Shown: positions 25,255 to 32,186 of the stretch, piece after piece | Numbering within the stretch: the first letter of the stretch is position 1 | How the letters are laid out: every line of letters begins with the position of its first letter | Assembly (NCBI GenBank): GCA_030681555.1 | Contig: JAUXRW010000079.1 | Location: 1-38,874 of the forward strand | DNA from: Acidimicrobiales bacterium | Lineage (GTDB): Bacteria; Actinomycetota; Acidimicrobiia; Acidimicrobiales; VFJN01 | Direction of reading: 5' to 3' | DNA length: 38,874 nt | Position numbers and translations under genes: made by a program | Notes under the pieces: generated by a model | Seen by the model: only the letters and a program-made list of their open reading frames with translations | Database searches by the model: none | What the model was told of the DNA's origin: nothing

Positions 25255-25274
25255 GCGCGCCTAACCTGGCGCGC
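25255..25274 (+). promoter_or_regulatory. nrdR promoter with palindrome centred on the -10
   Basis: The -10 TAACCT (25262-25267) is flanked exactly by a perfect 7-bp inverted repeat, GCGCGCC (25255-25261) and GGCGCGC (25268-25274). The ATG follows at once at 25275. The layout suggests a leaderless promoter with an operator over its -10. The arms are GC-rich and unlike an AT-rich NrdR box. Confidence 0.55.
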
Positions 25275-25757
25275 ATGCGCTGTCCCGCCTGCGGGTCGTT
25301 CGACGACAAGGTCATCGACTCCCGCCAGGCCGACGACGGCTCGTCGATTCGGCGCCGTCGGGCGTGCATCGCCTGCGCCCGGCGGTTCACGACCTTCGAG
25401 CGCGTCGAGGAGGCGCCGCTCGTGATCGTCAAGCGCTCCGGGGAGCGGGTGCCGTTCGACCGCACCAAGATCACCGCCGGCGTCCGCGCCGCCGCCAAGG
25501 GCCGACCGGTGGAGGCGAACGATGGCGTGGCCATCGACGACCTCGCCAGCGCCATCGAGGACGGGCTGCGCCTCGACGGCCGCGGCGAGGCGACGTCGGA
25601 GGAGGTCGGGCGGGCGGTGCTCGAGCACCTGCGGGAACTGGATCCCGTGGCCGCCATCCGGTTCGCCAGCGTGTACCTCGGGTTCGACGACCTCGCCGAC
25701 TTCGAGCGCGAGGTCACCCTCCTCGCGAAGCGAACCGCCCCGAAGCGGCACAGCTAG
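25275..25757 (+). CDS. nrdR: Transcriptional repressor NrdR
   Basis: NrdR senses ATP/dATP and represses ribonucleotide reductase genes. The 160-residue protein has the zinc ribbon (MRCPACGS, then [12 protein letters not shown]) and the ATP-cone domain (about 46-136, [17 protein letters not shown] onward) with the late segment [16 protein letters not shown]. Length and order are standard. A likely target, nrdJ, lies 3.5 kb downstream. Its TAG is directly followed by the stop of the opposing reductase gene, with no gap. It starts 41 bp after the LysM gene but has its own promoter. Confidence 0.95.
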   Translation: MRCPACGSFDDKVIDSRQADDGSSIRRRRACIACARRFTTFERVEEAPLVIVKRSGERVPFDRTKITAGVRAAAKGRPVEANDGVAIDDLASAIEDGLRLDGRGEATSEEVGRAVLEHLRELDPVAAIRFASVYLGFDDLADFEREVTLLAKRTAPKRHS

Positions 25758-26519
25758 TCACCGGAGAGCGGCCGTGGGGCCCTCCCGCACCCACCGCCCG
25801 AGCAGCAGGCCGTCGCCCTCGAGCAGTCGATCCAGTCGCATCGACACCGGCGCCGACAGCACCGTACCGACCGCCGCCCGACCCTCGTCGCCGGCCACGA
25901 GGATCGGGGTGAGCGTGCACGCCCACTCGTCCACCAGGTCGGCGGCGAGGAGATCTGCGTTGAGGTGGGGGCCGCCTTCGCAGGTGATGCGCTCCACGCC
26001 AGCGGCCGCCAGCGCGGCCATGGTGGCCCGCAGGTCGACGCTGGTGTCGCCGGCGACGACCACATCGGCCACCTCCTCGGTGGCGCGGCGCCGGTCCGCG
26101 GGCGCCGTCTCGCAGGTGAGCACCAGGGGGCGGGGGCCCTCCGCCGTGAACAGCGTCGACGTGAGGTCGAGGTCGAGGGACCGGGTCACGACGGCGATCC
26201 GCGGTGCCTCGGGAAGGCCGCGAGCCACCCGTGCGGCGCGTTGCGACGGCGAGGGCCGTGCGGGGCCGTAGCCCTCCGCCCGGACGGTGCCCGCCCCCGC
26301 CATCACGACGTCGGCCACCTGCCGCAGCGCGTGGAACAGCGCCTTGTCGGCGGGACGACCCAGCCCACCCGACCGCCCGTCGATCGTGATGGCGCCGTCG
26401 AGCGAGGTGATCATGTTGACGAGCAGCCACGGCCGGTCGGCGGGGGTCGGCCGGGCGTCGGCGACGACCAGCTCGTCGACGTCGAGGTCGTCGGCCGGAT
26501 CCGGCCACAGGCGGCGCAC
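25758..26519 (-). CDS. RibD C-terminal-type pyrimidine reductase family protein
   Basis: A 253-residue protein with the dihydrofolate-reductase-like fold of the RibD reductase domain: [55 protein letters not shown], and the NADPH-site region [21 protein letters not shown]. Riboflavin RibD is usually fused to a deaminase, which is absent here, so this is a stand-alone paralogue; the substrate may be a flavin precursor or another compound. The frame is open well upstream, but GTG 26519 has a -10 hexamer 8 nt before it and gives the usual length. Confidence 0.85.
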   Translation of the reverse strand: MRRLWPDPADDLDVDELVVADARPTPADRPWLLVNMITSLDGAITIDGRSGGLGRPADKALFHALRQVADVVMAGAGTVRAEGYGPARPSPSQRAARVARGLPEAPRIAVVTRSLDLDLTSTLFTAEGPRPLVLTCETAPADRRRATEEVADVVVAGDTSVDLRATMAALAAAGVERITCEGGPHLNADLLAADLVDEWACTLTPILVAGDEGRAAVGTVLSAPVSMRLDRLLEGDGLLLGRWVREGPTAALR

Positions 26520-26527
26520 GCCCGCCG

Positions 26528-26533
26528 ACGCTA
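26528..26533 (-). promoter_or_regulatory. -10 hexamer TAGCGT, leaderless reductase promoter
   Basis: On the minus strand TAGCGT lies 8 nt before GTG 26519. A 5-bp inverted repeat CGCCG/CGGCG flanks it. Confidence 0.5.
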
Positions 26534-26582
26534 GTCCCGGCGACATGGCGCTCGAGGTGGTGCAGCGGCCAGGCTGACCACC

Positions 26583-27290
26583 ATGTCGCCCACGCGCCGC
26601 CACGGCCCGGAGGTGCACCGGGCGAACCGGTCGGGCTGGTTGCGCGCCGCCGTGCTCGGAGCGAACGACGGCATCGTCTCGACGGCCAGCCTCATCGTCG
26701 GGGTGGCCGGGAGCGGCGCGGGCTACGGCACCGTCCGGACGGCGGGGATCGCCGCCGTGGCTGCGGGTGCCCTGTCGATGGCGGCGGGCGAGTACGTGTC
26801 GGTGTCGGCGCAGCGCGACGCGGAGCGGGCCGACCTCCGTCGCGAACGAACCGAGCTGCGCGACCACCCGGCGTCGGAGCTCGCGGAGCTGGCGGAGATC
26901 TGGCGGGGTCGCGGGCTGGATGCCGGCCTGGCCCAGACCGTGGCCGAGCAGCTCACCGAGGCCGACGCCCTCGGCGCCCACGCCCGGGACGAGCTGGGCC
27001 TCGTCGACGGTGCCCGGCCCGCGCCCGTGCAGGCGGCCGCCACGTCCGCACTCGCCTTCGCCGCCGGTGCGCTCTTTCCCTTGATCGCCTTCCTCCTCGG
27101 CCCCCGGGACGGGAGGTCGGCGGTGGTCGTCGTCCTGGCCACGCTGGCGCTGGCCGCCTCCGGCGCTGCTGCCGGGGCCCTGGGCGGCGCCCCGCGCACC
27201 CGCGCCGCCGTGAGGGTGGCCGCCGGCGGCCTCGCGGCGATGCTGCTCACGATGGCCATCGGAGAGGCGGCGGGCGCCGCGCTGGGCTGA
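26583..27290 (+). CDS. VIT/CCC1-family Fe2+/Mn2+ transporter
   Basis: A 235-residue membrane protein with the five-helix VIT layout: helices at about 20-42, 51-73, 150-173, 180-200 and 210-235. The hallmark GANDGIVSTASLIVGVAG is in helix 1 and SMAAGEYVSVSAQRD closes helix 2. A charged cytoplasmic loop (about 75-148) with many Glu residues corresponds to the metal-binding domain. Relatives export Fe2+ or Mn2+ from the cytoplasm. No promoter motif is obvious; a 10-codon ATG ORF (26545-26577) precedes it and is probably chance. Confidence 0.87.
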   Translation: MSPTRRHGPEVHRANRSGWLRAAVLGANDGIVSTASLIVGVAGSGAGYGTVRTAGIAAVAAGALSMAAGEYVSVSAQRDAERADLRRERTELRDHPASELAELAEIWRGRGLDAGLAQTVAEQLTEADALGAHARDELGLVDGARPAPVQAAATSALAFAAGALFPLIAFLLGPRDGRSAVVVVLATLALAASGAAAGALGGAPRTRAAVRVAAGGLAAMLLTMAIGEAAGAALG

Positions 27291-27319
27291 CAACCCCGTC
27301 GCCTCGAACGGGAGCCTCG

Positions 27320-27546
27320 CCACCGCGCCGGACCTGCCCGGGGCGCCTCTCGAACGGCTCGTCGAGCGCGCGGCACGCTCGTCGTGGTCGACCCCCGACG
27401 GTCGCGGACGGACTCGTCGACCGCGGAGCCGCCACCGGTCTGGTCGACGTCGTGAACGCGCTCATCGGCAACCTCGACCGTTCGACCCGGTGTCCGGCAA
27501 CGCCGTACTGAAGGGGATCCCGGTGCCGGTGTCTGCGGCGCGCTAG
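27320..27546 (+). pseudogene. Frameshifted C-terminal gene remnant
   Basis: Protein-like segments occur in successive frames: LPGAPLERLVERA, then GTLVVVD, then VADGLVDRGAATGLVDVVN continuing to ALIGNLDR, then FDPVSGNAVLKGIPVPVSAA and TAG. Joined, they read as one C-terminus broken by several frameshifts, the last near 27480. No intact start or full-length frame exists. The final TAG (27544-27546) shares CTAG with the opposing marR stop, as intact gene pairs here do. I cannot name the family. Chance reading of GC-rich DNA is the alternative. Confidence 0.35.
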
Positions 27547-28076
27547 CTCGCCGAAGCCGCGGTGCCCGCCCCGACCTCGACCGCTGCGTCGGAGCTGGCG
27601 CACGCGGCTTGGGGGTTCACGGCGTCCCGGAGGCGACGGAGGAGCCCGCAGAGGGTGGCCAGCTCCTCGGCGTCGAAGGTGCGGTCGAACACCTCCACGA
27701 GGTGCTCGAGGTGGTGGGGGAGCACACGGCGCAGGCGCGCCTCGCCCTCCCCGGTGAGGGCGGCGTAGGAGCTGCGCCGGTCGGTCGGGCAGGCCTCACG
27801 GCGGACGAGCCCCTCCGCCTCGAGGCGGTCGACGGCCCGGGTGAGTCCGCTGGCGGAGAGCGTGGTCTGGGCGGCGAGGGCGCTCATGCGGAGCCGGTGG
27901 CCCGGGGTGCGGGCCAGGCGGAGCAACAGCTCGAACCACTGCAGGCTGAGGCCACCGGTGGCCCCGAGCCCGCGCTCGGCCGCGCTCGTGAACCCTGCGT
28001 GCGTCTCGACGAGCAGTCCCACCGTCGTGAGGTGGGGATGCTCGAGGGGGTCTGCGGCGGTGCGGTGGGCAGCCAT
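27543..28076 (-). CDS. MarR-family transcriptional regulator
   Basis: A 177-residue winged-helix regulator: dimerisation helix around LTTVGLLVETHAGFTSAAERG, recognition region MSALAAQTTLSASGLTRAVDRLEAEGLV, and a wing with CPTDRRSSYAALTGEGEA. The C-terminus returns to the dimer interface. ATG 28076 is chosen because a -10 (TACAGT) lies 7 nt upstream; the longer frame would use GTG 28085, which overlaps the hexamer. It is divergent from yceI across a region with twin TTGC-N4-GCAA sites, so it probably represses both genes. The inducer is unknown. Confidence 0.88.
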   Translation of the reverse strand: MAAHRTAADPLEHPHLTTVGLLVETHAGFTSAAERGLGATGGLSLQWFELLLRLARTPGHRLRMSALAAQTTLSASGLTRAVDRLEAEGLVRREACPTDRRSSYAALTGEGEARLRRVLPHHLEHLVEVFDRTFDAEELATLCGLLRRLRDAVNPQAACASSDAAVEVGAGTAASAS

Positions 28077-28083
28077 GGAGATC

Positions 28084-28111
28084 ACTGTACCGAAGGTGGT
28101 TGCGAACGCAA
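28084..28111 (-). promoter_or_regulatory. marR promoter: -35 TTGCGT, -10 TACAGT
   Basis: On the minus strand TTGCGT (28111-28106) and TACAGT (28089-28084) are 16 bp apart. The ATG follows after 7 nt, so the transcript is predicted leaderless. The -35 lies inside operator 1. Confidence 0.6.
28100..28111. promoter_or_regulatory. MarR operator 1, TTGC-GAAC-GCAA
   Basis: A TTGC/GCAA dyad with 4-bp centre. It contains the -35 hexamers of both divergent promoters (TTGCGA for yceI, TTGCGT for marR), so one bound dimer could shut both. Confidence 0.6.
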
Positions 28112-28128
28112 GGACTCGGGTCTAGAGT
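28100..28128 (+). promoter_or_regulatory. yceI promoter: -35 TTGCGA, -10 TAGAGT
   Basis: TTGCGA (28100-28105) and TAGAGT (28123-28128) are separated by 17 bp. The leader to ATG 28197 is about 60 nt and ends with AAGGAG (28183-28188) 8 nt before the start. Confidence 0.65.
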
Positions 28129-28131
28129 TAT

Positions 28132-28143
28132 TTGCACAAGCAA
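28132..28143. promoter_or_regulatory. MarR operator 2, TTGC-ACAA-GCAA
   Basis: The arms are identical to operator 1 and start 32 bp away, close to three helical turns. It lies just past the yceI -10, at the predicted start of transcription. Confidence 0.6.
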
Positions 28144-28196
28144 CCATTGCGCCGACAACGGAATCCCCTTACTGGCGCCGACAAGGAGCACCCACG

Positions 28197-28772
28197 ATGA
28201 CCACGATCACCTCCCTCACCCGCACCGTCGACGGCGTCGAGGTCCCCGCCGCCGGCACCTACGCGCTCGACGCCTCCCACTCGCACGTGGGATTCAGCGT
28301 CCGCCACCTCATGGTCTCGAAGACCAAGGGCCGCTTCGCCGACGTCACCGGCACGGTGGTCATCGCCGAGGACCCGCTGGCGTCCTCCGTGGAGGTCAGC
28401 ATCGCCACGGCGTCCATCGACACCCGGGACGAGACGCGTGACGGGCACCTCCGCTCGTCGGACTTCCTCGACGTCGAGCACCACCCCGCCATCACGTACC
28501 GGTCCCGCACGGTGACCCCCGCCGGCTCCGGCCGCTGGGCGGTCGAGGGGGACCTGACGGTTCGTGGCGTCACCCGTCCGGTCGCCCTCGAGGTGACCTT
28601 CGAAGGCGGTGCCAAGGACCCGTGGGGCGGCGAGCGGATCGGCTTCACGGCCCGCGGAGAGCTCGACCGTGAAGACTTCGGCCTCACCTGGAACCAGGCC
28701 CTCGAGACCGGCGGCGTCCTGGTCGGCAAGGCCGTGAAGCTCGAGATCGAGGCCGAGGCGGTCCGCCAGTAG
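28197..28772 (+). CDS. YceI-family lipid-binding protein
   Basis: A 191-residue lipocalin-like beta-barrel protein. Family landmarks are GTYALDASHSHVGFSVRHLM, the following KTKGRFADVTG, HLRSSDFLDVEHHPAITY, LTVRGVTRPVALEV and the end region TWNQALETGGVLVGKAVKLEIE. Relatives bind polyisoprenoids or amphiphiles; many are periplasmic, but this one has no signal peptide and is probably cytoplasmic. ATG 28197 is fixed by a good Shine-Dalgarno. It is divergent from a MarR regulator that probably controls it. A weak CCTGTGG/CCACAGG inverted repeat downstream (28807-28840) may end the transcript. Confidence 0.92.
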   Translation: MTTITSLTRTVDGVEVPAAGTYALDASHSHVGFSVRHLMVSKTKGRFADVTGTVVIAEDPLASSVEVSIATASIDTRDETRDGHLRSSDFLDVEHHPAITYRSRTVTPAGSGRWAVEGDLTVRGVTRPVALEVTFEGGAKDPWGGERIGFTARGELDREDFGLTWNQALETGGVLVGKAVKLEIEAEAVRQ

Positions 28773-28780
28773 CGGCGGCC

Positions 28781-28861
28781 TGTGGACCGACGGGGGGTGC
28801 TGTGGACCTGTGGTGGATAACAAACGCCTCAATCCACAGGTTGTCCCTCTGGCGTTCCACA
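28781..28861. promoter_or_regulatory. Cluster of DnaA-box-like sites
   Basis: Five 9-mers resemble DnaA boxes (TTATCCACA or TTGTCCACA on either strand): TGTGGACCG (28781), TGTGGACCT (28801), GGTGGATAA (28812, 8 of 9), CAATCCACA (28830) and CGTTCCACA (28853, weakest). They lie in 81 bp between yceI and nrdJ. DnaA regulation of nrd genes is known in E. coli; here it is a suggestion. Confidence 0.4.
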
Positions 28862-29086
28862 AGGTCCTCTCTTTAGGTTTCGATGCGTGAAGGGGCCGCG
28901 ACGTGCACGACCGGATTGGTGGTAGTCGATTCACGTCTGTGGTGGGCTGGACGACTCCTTGGAGGACCCGAGCTCGGAGTGCGCCGAGCGCGGCGCTCCG
29001 GGGGGCGGGCCCTCTACCTGCGAGTGCGTGTCGCGGCCCCGCACGCTGGGCATGCTGAGGTCGAGGAAAAAACACCCGGCCGGGCG

Positions 29087-29116
29087 TTGACACAGCTGTA
29101 GTTACAGTGCTGTAGT
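29087..29116 (+). promoter_or_regulatory. nrdJ promoter: -35 TTGACA, -10 TGTAGT
   Basis: A consensus TTGACA (29087-29092) is followed after 18 bp by TGTAGT (29111-29116). A stronger -10-like TACAGT (29103-29108) lies too close to that -35. The octamer CTGTAGTT occurs twice (29096 and 29110), a possible regulator binding site. Confidence 0.55.
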
Positions 29117-29118
29117 TC

Positions 29119-29134
29119 TCCCTACATCTTGTGG
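29119..29134 (+). promoter_or_regulatory. Possible NrdR box
   Basis: TCCCTACATCTTGTGG matches about 11 of 16 positions of the NrdR consensus ACACWATATATWGTGT, strongest in the right half. NrdR usually binds two boxes about three turns apart; I see no good second copy, so this is tentative. Confidence 0.3.
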
Positions 29135-29256
29135 CTCGGGGGCGTCGGAGGACGAAGCAGCCACAAGACCTTGTGTCAGCGGACCTCGCGTCCCGGGGCA
29201 CTCGGTCCCGCAGCGCCCTCACCTCCGCACCTCGAACCCAGGGAAGGTCCCAGCAG

Positions 29257-32163
29257 ATGGCAATCGCACCCGAGCAGGCCGGCATCGGCATCCGGCGCTA
29301 CTTCACGACCGAGGGCGTCGACCCGTACGACGAGATCACCTGGGAGCGCCGCGACGCTCGCATCACCAACTTCCAGGACGGCACCGTCGCCTTCGAGCAG
29401 CTCGGGGTCGAGTTCCCCAGCACGTGGTCGCTCAACGCCACGAACATCGTCGCCCAGAAGTACTTCCGGGGCACCCCCGGCACGCCCGAGCGGGAGTCGT
29501 CTCTGCGCCAGGTCATCGACCGCGTGGCCGACACCATCACGCAGTGGGGCTTGGAGGGCGGTTACTTCGTCGACGTCGAGGAGGCTCGCGTCTACAACGA
29601 GGAGCTCCGGCACCTCCTGGTCACCCAGAAGGCCGCCTTCAACTCGCCGGTGTGGTTCAACATCGGCGTCCCCGGCGTCCCCCAGCAGGCCTCGGCCTGC
29701 TTCATCCTCTCGGTCGACGACCAGATGGACTCGATCCTCAACTGGTACGTCGAGGAGGGCACGATCTTCAAGGGCGGCTCGGGCTCGGGGATCAACCTCT
29801 CCCGCATCCGCTCGTCGGTCGAGCTGCTGAAGGGCGGGGGCACGGCGTCGGGGCCGGTCAGCTTCATGCGGGGGGCCGACGCGTCGGCCGGCACGATCAA
29901 GTCCGGCGGCAAGACCCGTCGCGCCGCCAAGATGGTGATCCTCAACGTCGACCACCCGGACATCGAGGAGTTCATCTGGGTCAAGGCCCGCGAGGAGAAG
30001 AAGATCCGCGTCCTCGAGGAGGCCGGCTTCGACATGAGCCTCGACGGCAAGGACATGGCGTCGGTCCAGTACCAGAACGCCAACAACTCGGTGCGGGTCA
30101 CCGACGAGTTCATGCAGGCCGTCGTCGACGATGCCGACTGGCACCTGCGGGCCGTCACGGACGGCTCGGTCGTGCGCACCGTGCGGGCCCGTGACCTGAT
30201 GCGGCAGTTCGCGCAGGCGTCCTGGGAGTGCGCCGACCCGGGCATGCAGTTCGACACGACGATCAACCGGTGGCACACCGCTGCCAACACGGGGCGGATC
30301 AACGGCTCCAACCCGTGCTCGGAGTACATGCACCTCGATGACTCGGCGTGCAACCTGGCCAGCCTCAACCTGCTCGAGTTCCTCGACCTCTCCGACGAGG
30401 CCGTCGCCGGCGCCGGGACCACCGACTCCTTCGACGTCGAGGGCTTCCGCCACGCCGTAGAGATCATGTTCACCGGCCAGGAGATCCTGGTCGGCCGGGC
30501 CGACTACCCGACGGCCGCCATCGGCGAGACGTCCCGCCAGTTCCGCCAGCTCGGCCTGGGCTACGCCAACCTCGGCGCCATGCTGATGGCCCTCGGCCTG
30601 CCCTACGACAGCGATGCCGGCCGGGCCTACGCCGCCGCCATCACCTCGCTCATGACGGGCCACGCCTACGCCACGTCCGCCCGCACCGCCGGGCGCATGG
30701 GGCCCTTCGCCGGCTTCGAGCCCAACCGCGAGCACATGCTGCGGGTCCTCCGCCAGCACCAGGAGGCGGCCGCCGGCATCGACGAGGAGCTCGTGCCCGC
30801 CCACCTCCTCGCCGCCGCCCAGACGTGCTGGGACGACGCCAACGAGCTGGCCGAGCACGCCGGCGTGCGCAACTCGCAGGCCTCGGTCCTCGCGCCCACC
30901 GGCACCATCGGCCTGATGATGGACTGCGACACCACCGGCATCGAGCCCGACCTCGGCCTCTGCAAGGTGAAGAAGCTGGTCGGTGGCGGCACCATGCAGA
31001 TCGTCAACCAGACCGTTCCCCGGGCGCTCGCCCGGCTCGGCTACACGGCCGCCCAGGCCGACGAGATCGTCGCCTACATCGACGAGCACAAGTCGATCCT
31101 CGGCGCCCCGCACCTGGCCCCCGAGCACGTCCCGGTCTTCGCCTGCTCGATGGGCGACAACACGATCCACTACTCCGGCCACGTCCGGATGATGGCGGCC
31201 GTCCAGCCGTTCATCTCGGGGGCCATCTCGAAGACGGTCAACATGCCCGAGGACGCCACGGTGGAAGAGGTGGAGCAGCTCCACGTCGACGCCTGGCGGC
31301 TGGGGGTGAAGGCCATCGCCATCTACCGCGACAACTGCAAGGTGGCGCAGCCGCTGTCCACCGCCAAGTCCGCCACCCAGGAGGCGGCGCTGGCCGGTGC
31401 CGCCCAGGCCACCCAGGTGGTGGAGAAGATCGTGGAGCGGGTCGTCGAGAAGGTCATCAAGGTCCCCACCCGCGAGAAGCTGCCGCGCCACCGCAACTCG
31501 CACACGTTCGAGTTCCGGGTGGCCGACTGCAAGGGCTTCGTCACCGTCGGCGAGTTCGACGACGGCCGTCCCGGTGAGATCTTCCTGCGCATCTCGAAGC
31601 AGGGCTCCACCCTCGCCGGGATCATGGACGCCTTCGCCATCTCGGTGAGCTACGGCCTCCAGTACGGCGTGCCGCTGCGGGTCTACGTCGAGACGCTCAC
31701 CAACACCCGCTTCGAGCCCGCCGGCATGACCGACGACCCCGATCTGCGGATCGCCTCGTCGATCCTCGACTACATCTTCCGGCGCCTCGCGGTCGACTAC
31801 CTCTCCGTCGAAGAGCGGGCCGAGCTGAACATCCTCACCACCGGCGAGCGCACGCAGCCGACGCTGCCCGGCGTCGAGGAGACGATCACGGAGAACCGGC
31901 AGGGGAGCGACATCGCCGCCGACCCGCCCAGCTTCGACGCCAGCTCTCCGCTGCTGTCGGCCACCGATGCCCCGAGGGAGCTCAGCCTGCTCGAGCGGGC
32001 CGGCGTCACCGACCCGGCCCCGGCCAAGCCCAACCCGAACATCGCCCCGCCCAAGGTCATCCACGCCGACGCCCCGTACTGCATGCAGTGCGGCGTCCAG
32101 ATGCAGCGGGCCGGCTCCTGCCACGCCTGCCCCAGCTGCGGCAGCACCAGCGGCTGCAGCTGA
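29257..32163 (+). CDS. nrdJ: Adenosylcobalamin-dependent (class II) ribonucleotide reductase
   Basis: Reduces ribonucleotides to deoxyribonucleotides with a radical generated from adenosylcobalamin. From ATG 29257 the protein has 968 residues. Key residues are redox pair Cys148 (QQASACFIL) and Cys365 (DDSACNLAS), thiyl-radical Cys354 and Glu356 (NPCSEYM), and FKGGSGSGINLSRIRSS. A charged coiled stretch (VEKIVERVVEKV) leads to a TSCPD domain (about 745-860). The end carries zinc-ribbon Cys pairs (CMQC, CPSC) and a terminal Cys segment. The frame is open upstream, but ATG 29257 has GGGAAGG at 29241-29247. Probably repressed by NrdR and tied to B12 supply. Confidence 0.95.
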   Translation: MAIAPEQAGIGIRRYFTTEGVDPYDEITWERRDARITNFQDGTVAFEQLGVEFPSTWSLNATNIVAQKYFRGTPGTPERESSLRQVIDRVADTITQWGLEGGYFVDVEEARVYNEELRHLLVTQKAAFNSPVWFNIGVPGVPQQASACFILSVDDQMDSILNWYVEEGTIFKGGSGSGINLSRIRSSVELLKGGGTASGPVSFMRGADASAGTIKSGGKTRRAAKMVILNVDHPDIEEFIWVKAREEKKIRVLEEAGFDMSLDGKDMASVQYQNANNSVRVTDEFMQAVVDDADWHLRAVTDGSVVRTVRARDLMRQFAQASWECADPGMQFDTTINRWHTAANTGRINGSNPCSEYMHLDDSACNLASLNLLEFLDLSDEAVAGAGTTDSFDVEGFRHAVEIMFTGQEILVGRADYPTAAIGETSRQFRQLGLGYANLGAMLMALGLPYDSDAGRAYAAAITSLMTGHAYATSARTAGRMGPFAGFEPNREHMLRVLRQHQEAAAGIDEELVPAHLLAAAQTCWDDANELAEHAGVRNSQASVLAPTGTIGLMMDCDTTGIEPDLGLCKVKKLVGGGTMQIVNQTVPRALARLGYTAAQADEIVAYIDEHKSILGAPHLAPEHVPVFACSMGDNTIHYSGHVRMMAAVQPFISGAISKTVNMPEDATVEEVEQLHVDAWRLGVKAIAIYRDNCKVAQPLSTAKSATQEAALAGAAQATQVVEKIVERVVEKVIKVPTREKLPRHRNSHTFEFRVADCKGFVTVGEFDDGRPGEIFLRISKQGSTLAGIMDAFAISVSYGLQYGVPLRVYVETLTNTRFEPAGMTDDPDLRIASSILDYIFRRLAVDYLSVEERAELNILTTGERTQPTLPGVEETITENRQGSDIAADPPSFDASSPLLSATDAPRELSLLERAGVTDPAPAKPNPNIAPPKVIHADAPYCMQCGVQMQRAGSCHACPSCGSTSGCS

Positions 32164-32186
32164 CGGGAGGGAGGGGGCGTCTGGGT

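Larger units (their letters stand above)
28773..29256 (+). other. 484-bp yceI-nrdJ intergenic region
   Basis: No convincing protein gene. It holds the DnaA-box-like cluster (28781-28861), a TAGGTT hexamer (28874-28879) 7 nt before a 12-codon GTG ORF (28887-28925, ending Trp-Trp), two overlapping hairpins (GCTCGG/CCGAGC at 28972-28989 and GCGCC/GGCGC at 28981-28996), the nrdJ promoter near 29087-29116, and a leader of roughly 130 nt. The 72-codon ATG frame at 28883 shows no protein-like features. No cobalamin-riboswitch core was recognisable. Confidence 0.5.

Noticed and set aside
26545-26577. A 10-codon ORF just before the VIT gene as a leader peptide.
   Set aside because: No promoter or Shine-Dalgarno supports it and no regulatory codon pattern is visible.
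25758-27323. A 521-codon version of the RibD-like protein.
   Set aside because: The extra N-terminus is antisense to the VIT transporter gene and has no family similarity; GTG 26519 with a -10 hexamer is better.
28921-29086. Cobalamin riboswitch upstream of nrdJ.
   Set aside because: AGCTCGGAGTGCGCC (28971-28985) loosely resembles a B12 box, but the other conserved core elements are not recognisable.
28921-29086. RNase P RNA, tmRNA or SRP RNA in the same gap.
   Set aside because: GAGGAAAAAAC resembles the RNase P GAGGAAAGTCC motif only in its first seven bases, and no matching conserved regions or long pairing were found.
28883-29101. A 72-codon ATG frame in the yceI-nrdJ gap.
   Set aside because: It is Arg/Gly/Ala-rich with no domain-like pattern, and its ATG is only 3 nt after the -10-like hexamer. 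The 12-codon GTG frame at 28887 fits the promoter better.
29176-32124. A 982-codon open frame antisense to nrdJ, and similar long antisense frames at other genes (for example 3266-4879, 14230-15651, 17926-19182).
   Set aside because: They mirror confident genes codon for codon, are rich in Asp/Val/Gly/Arg repeats typical of GC-rich shadow frames, and show no motif.
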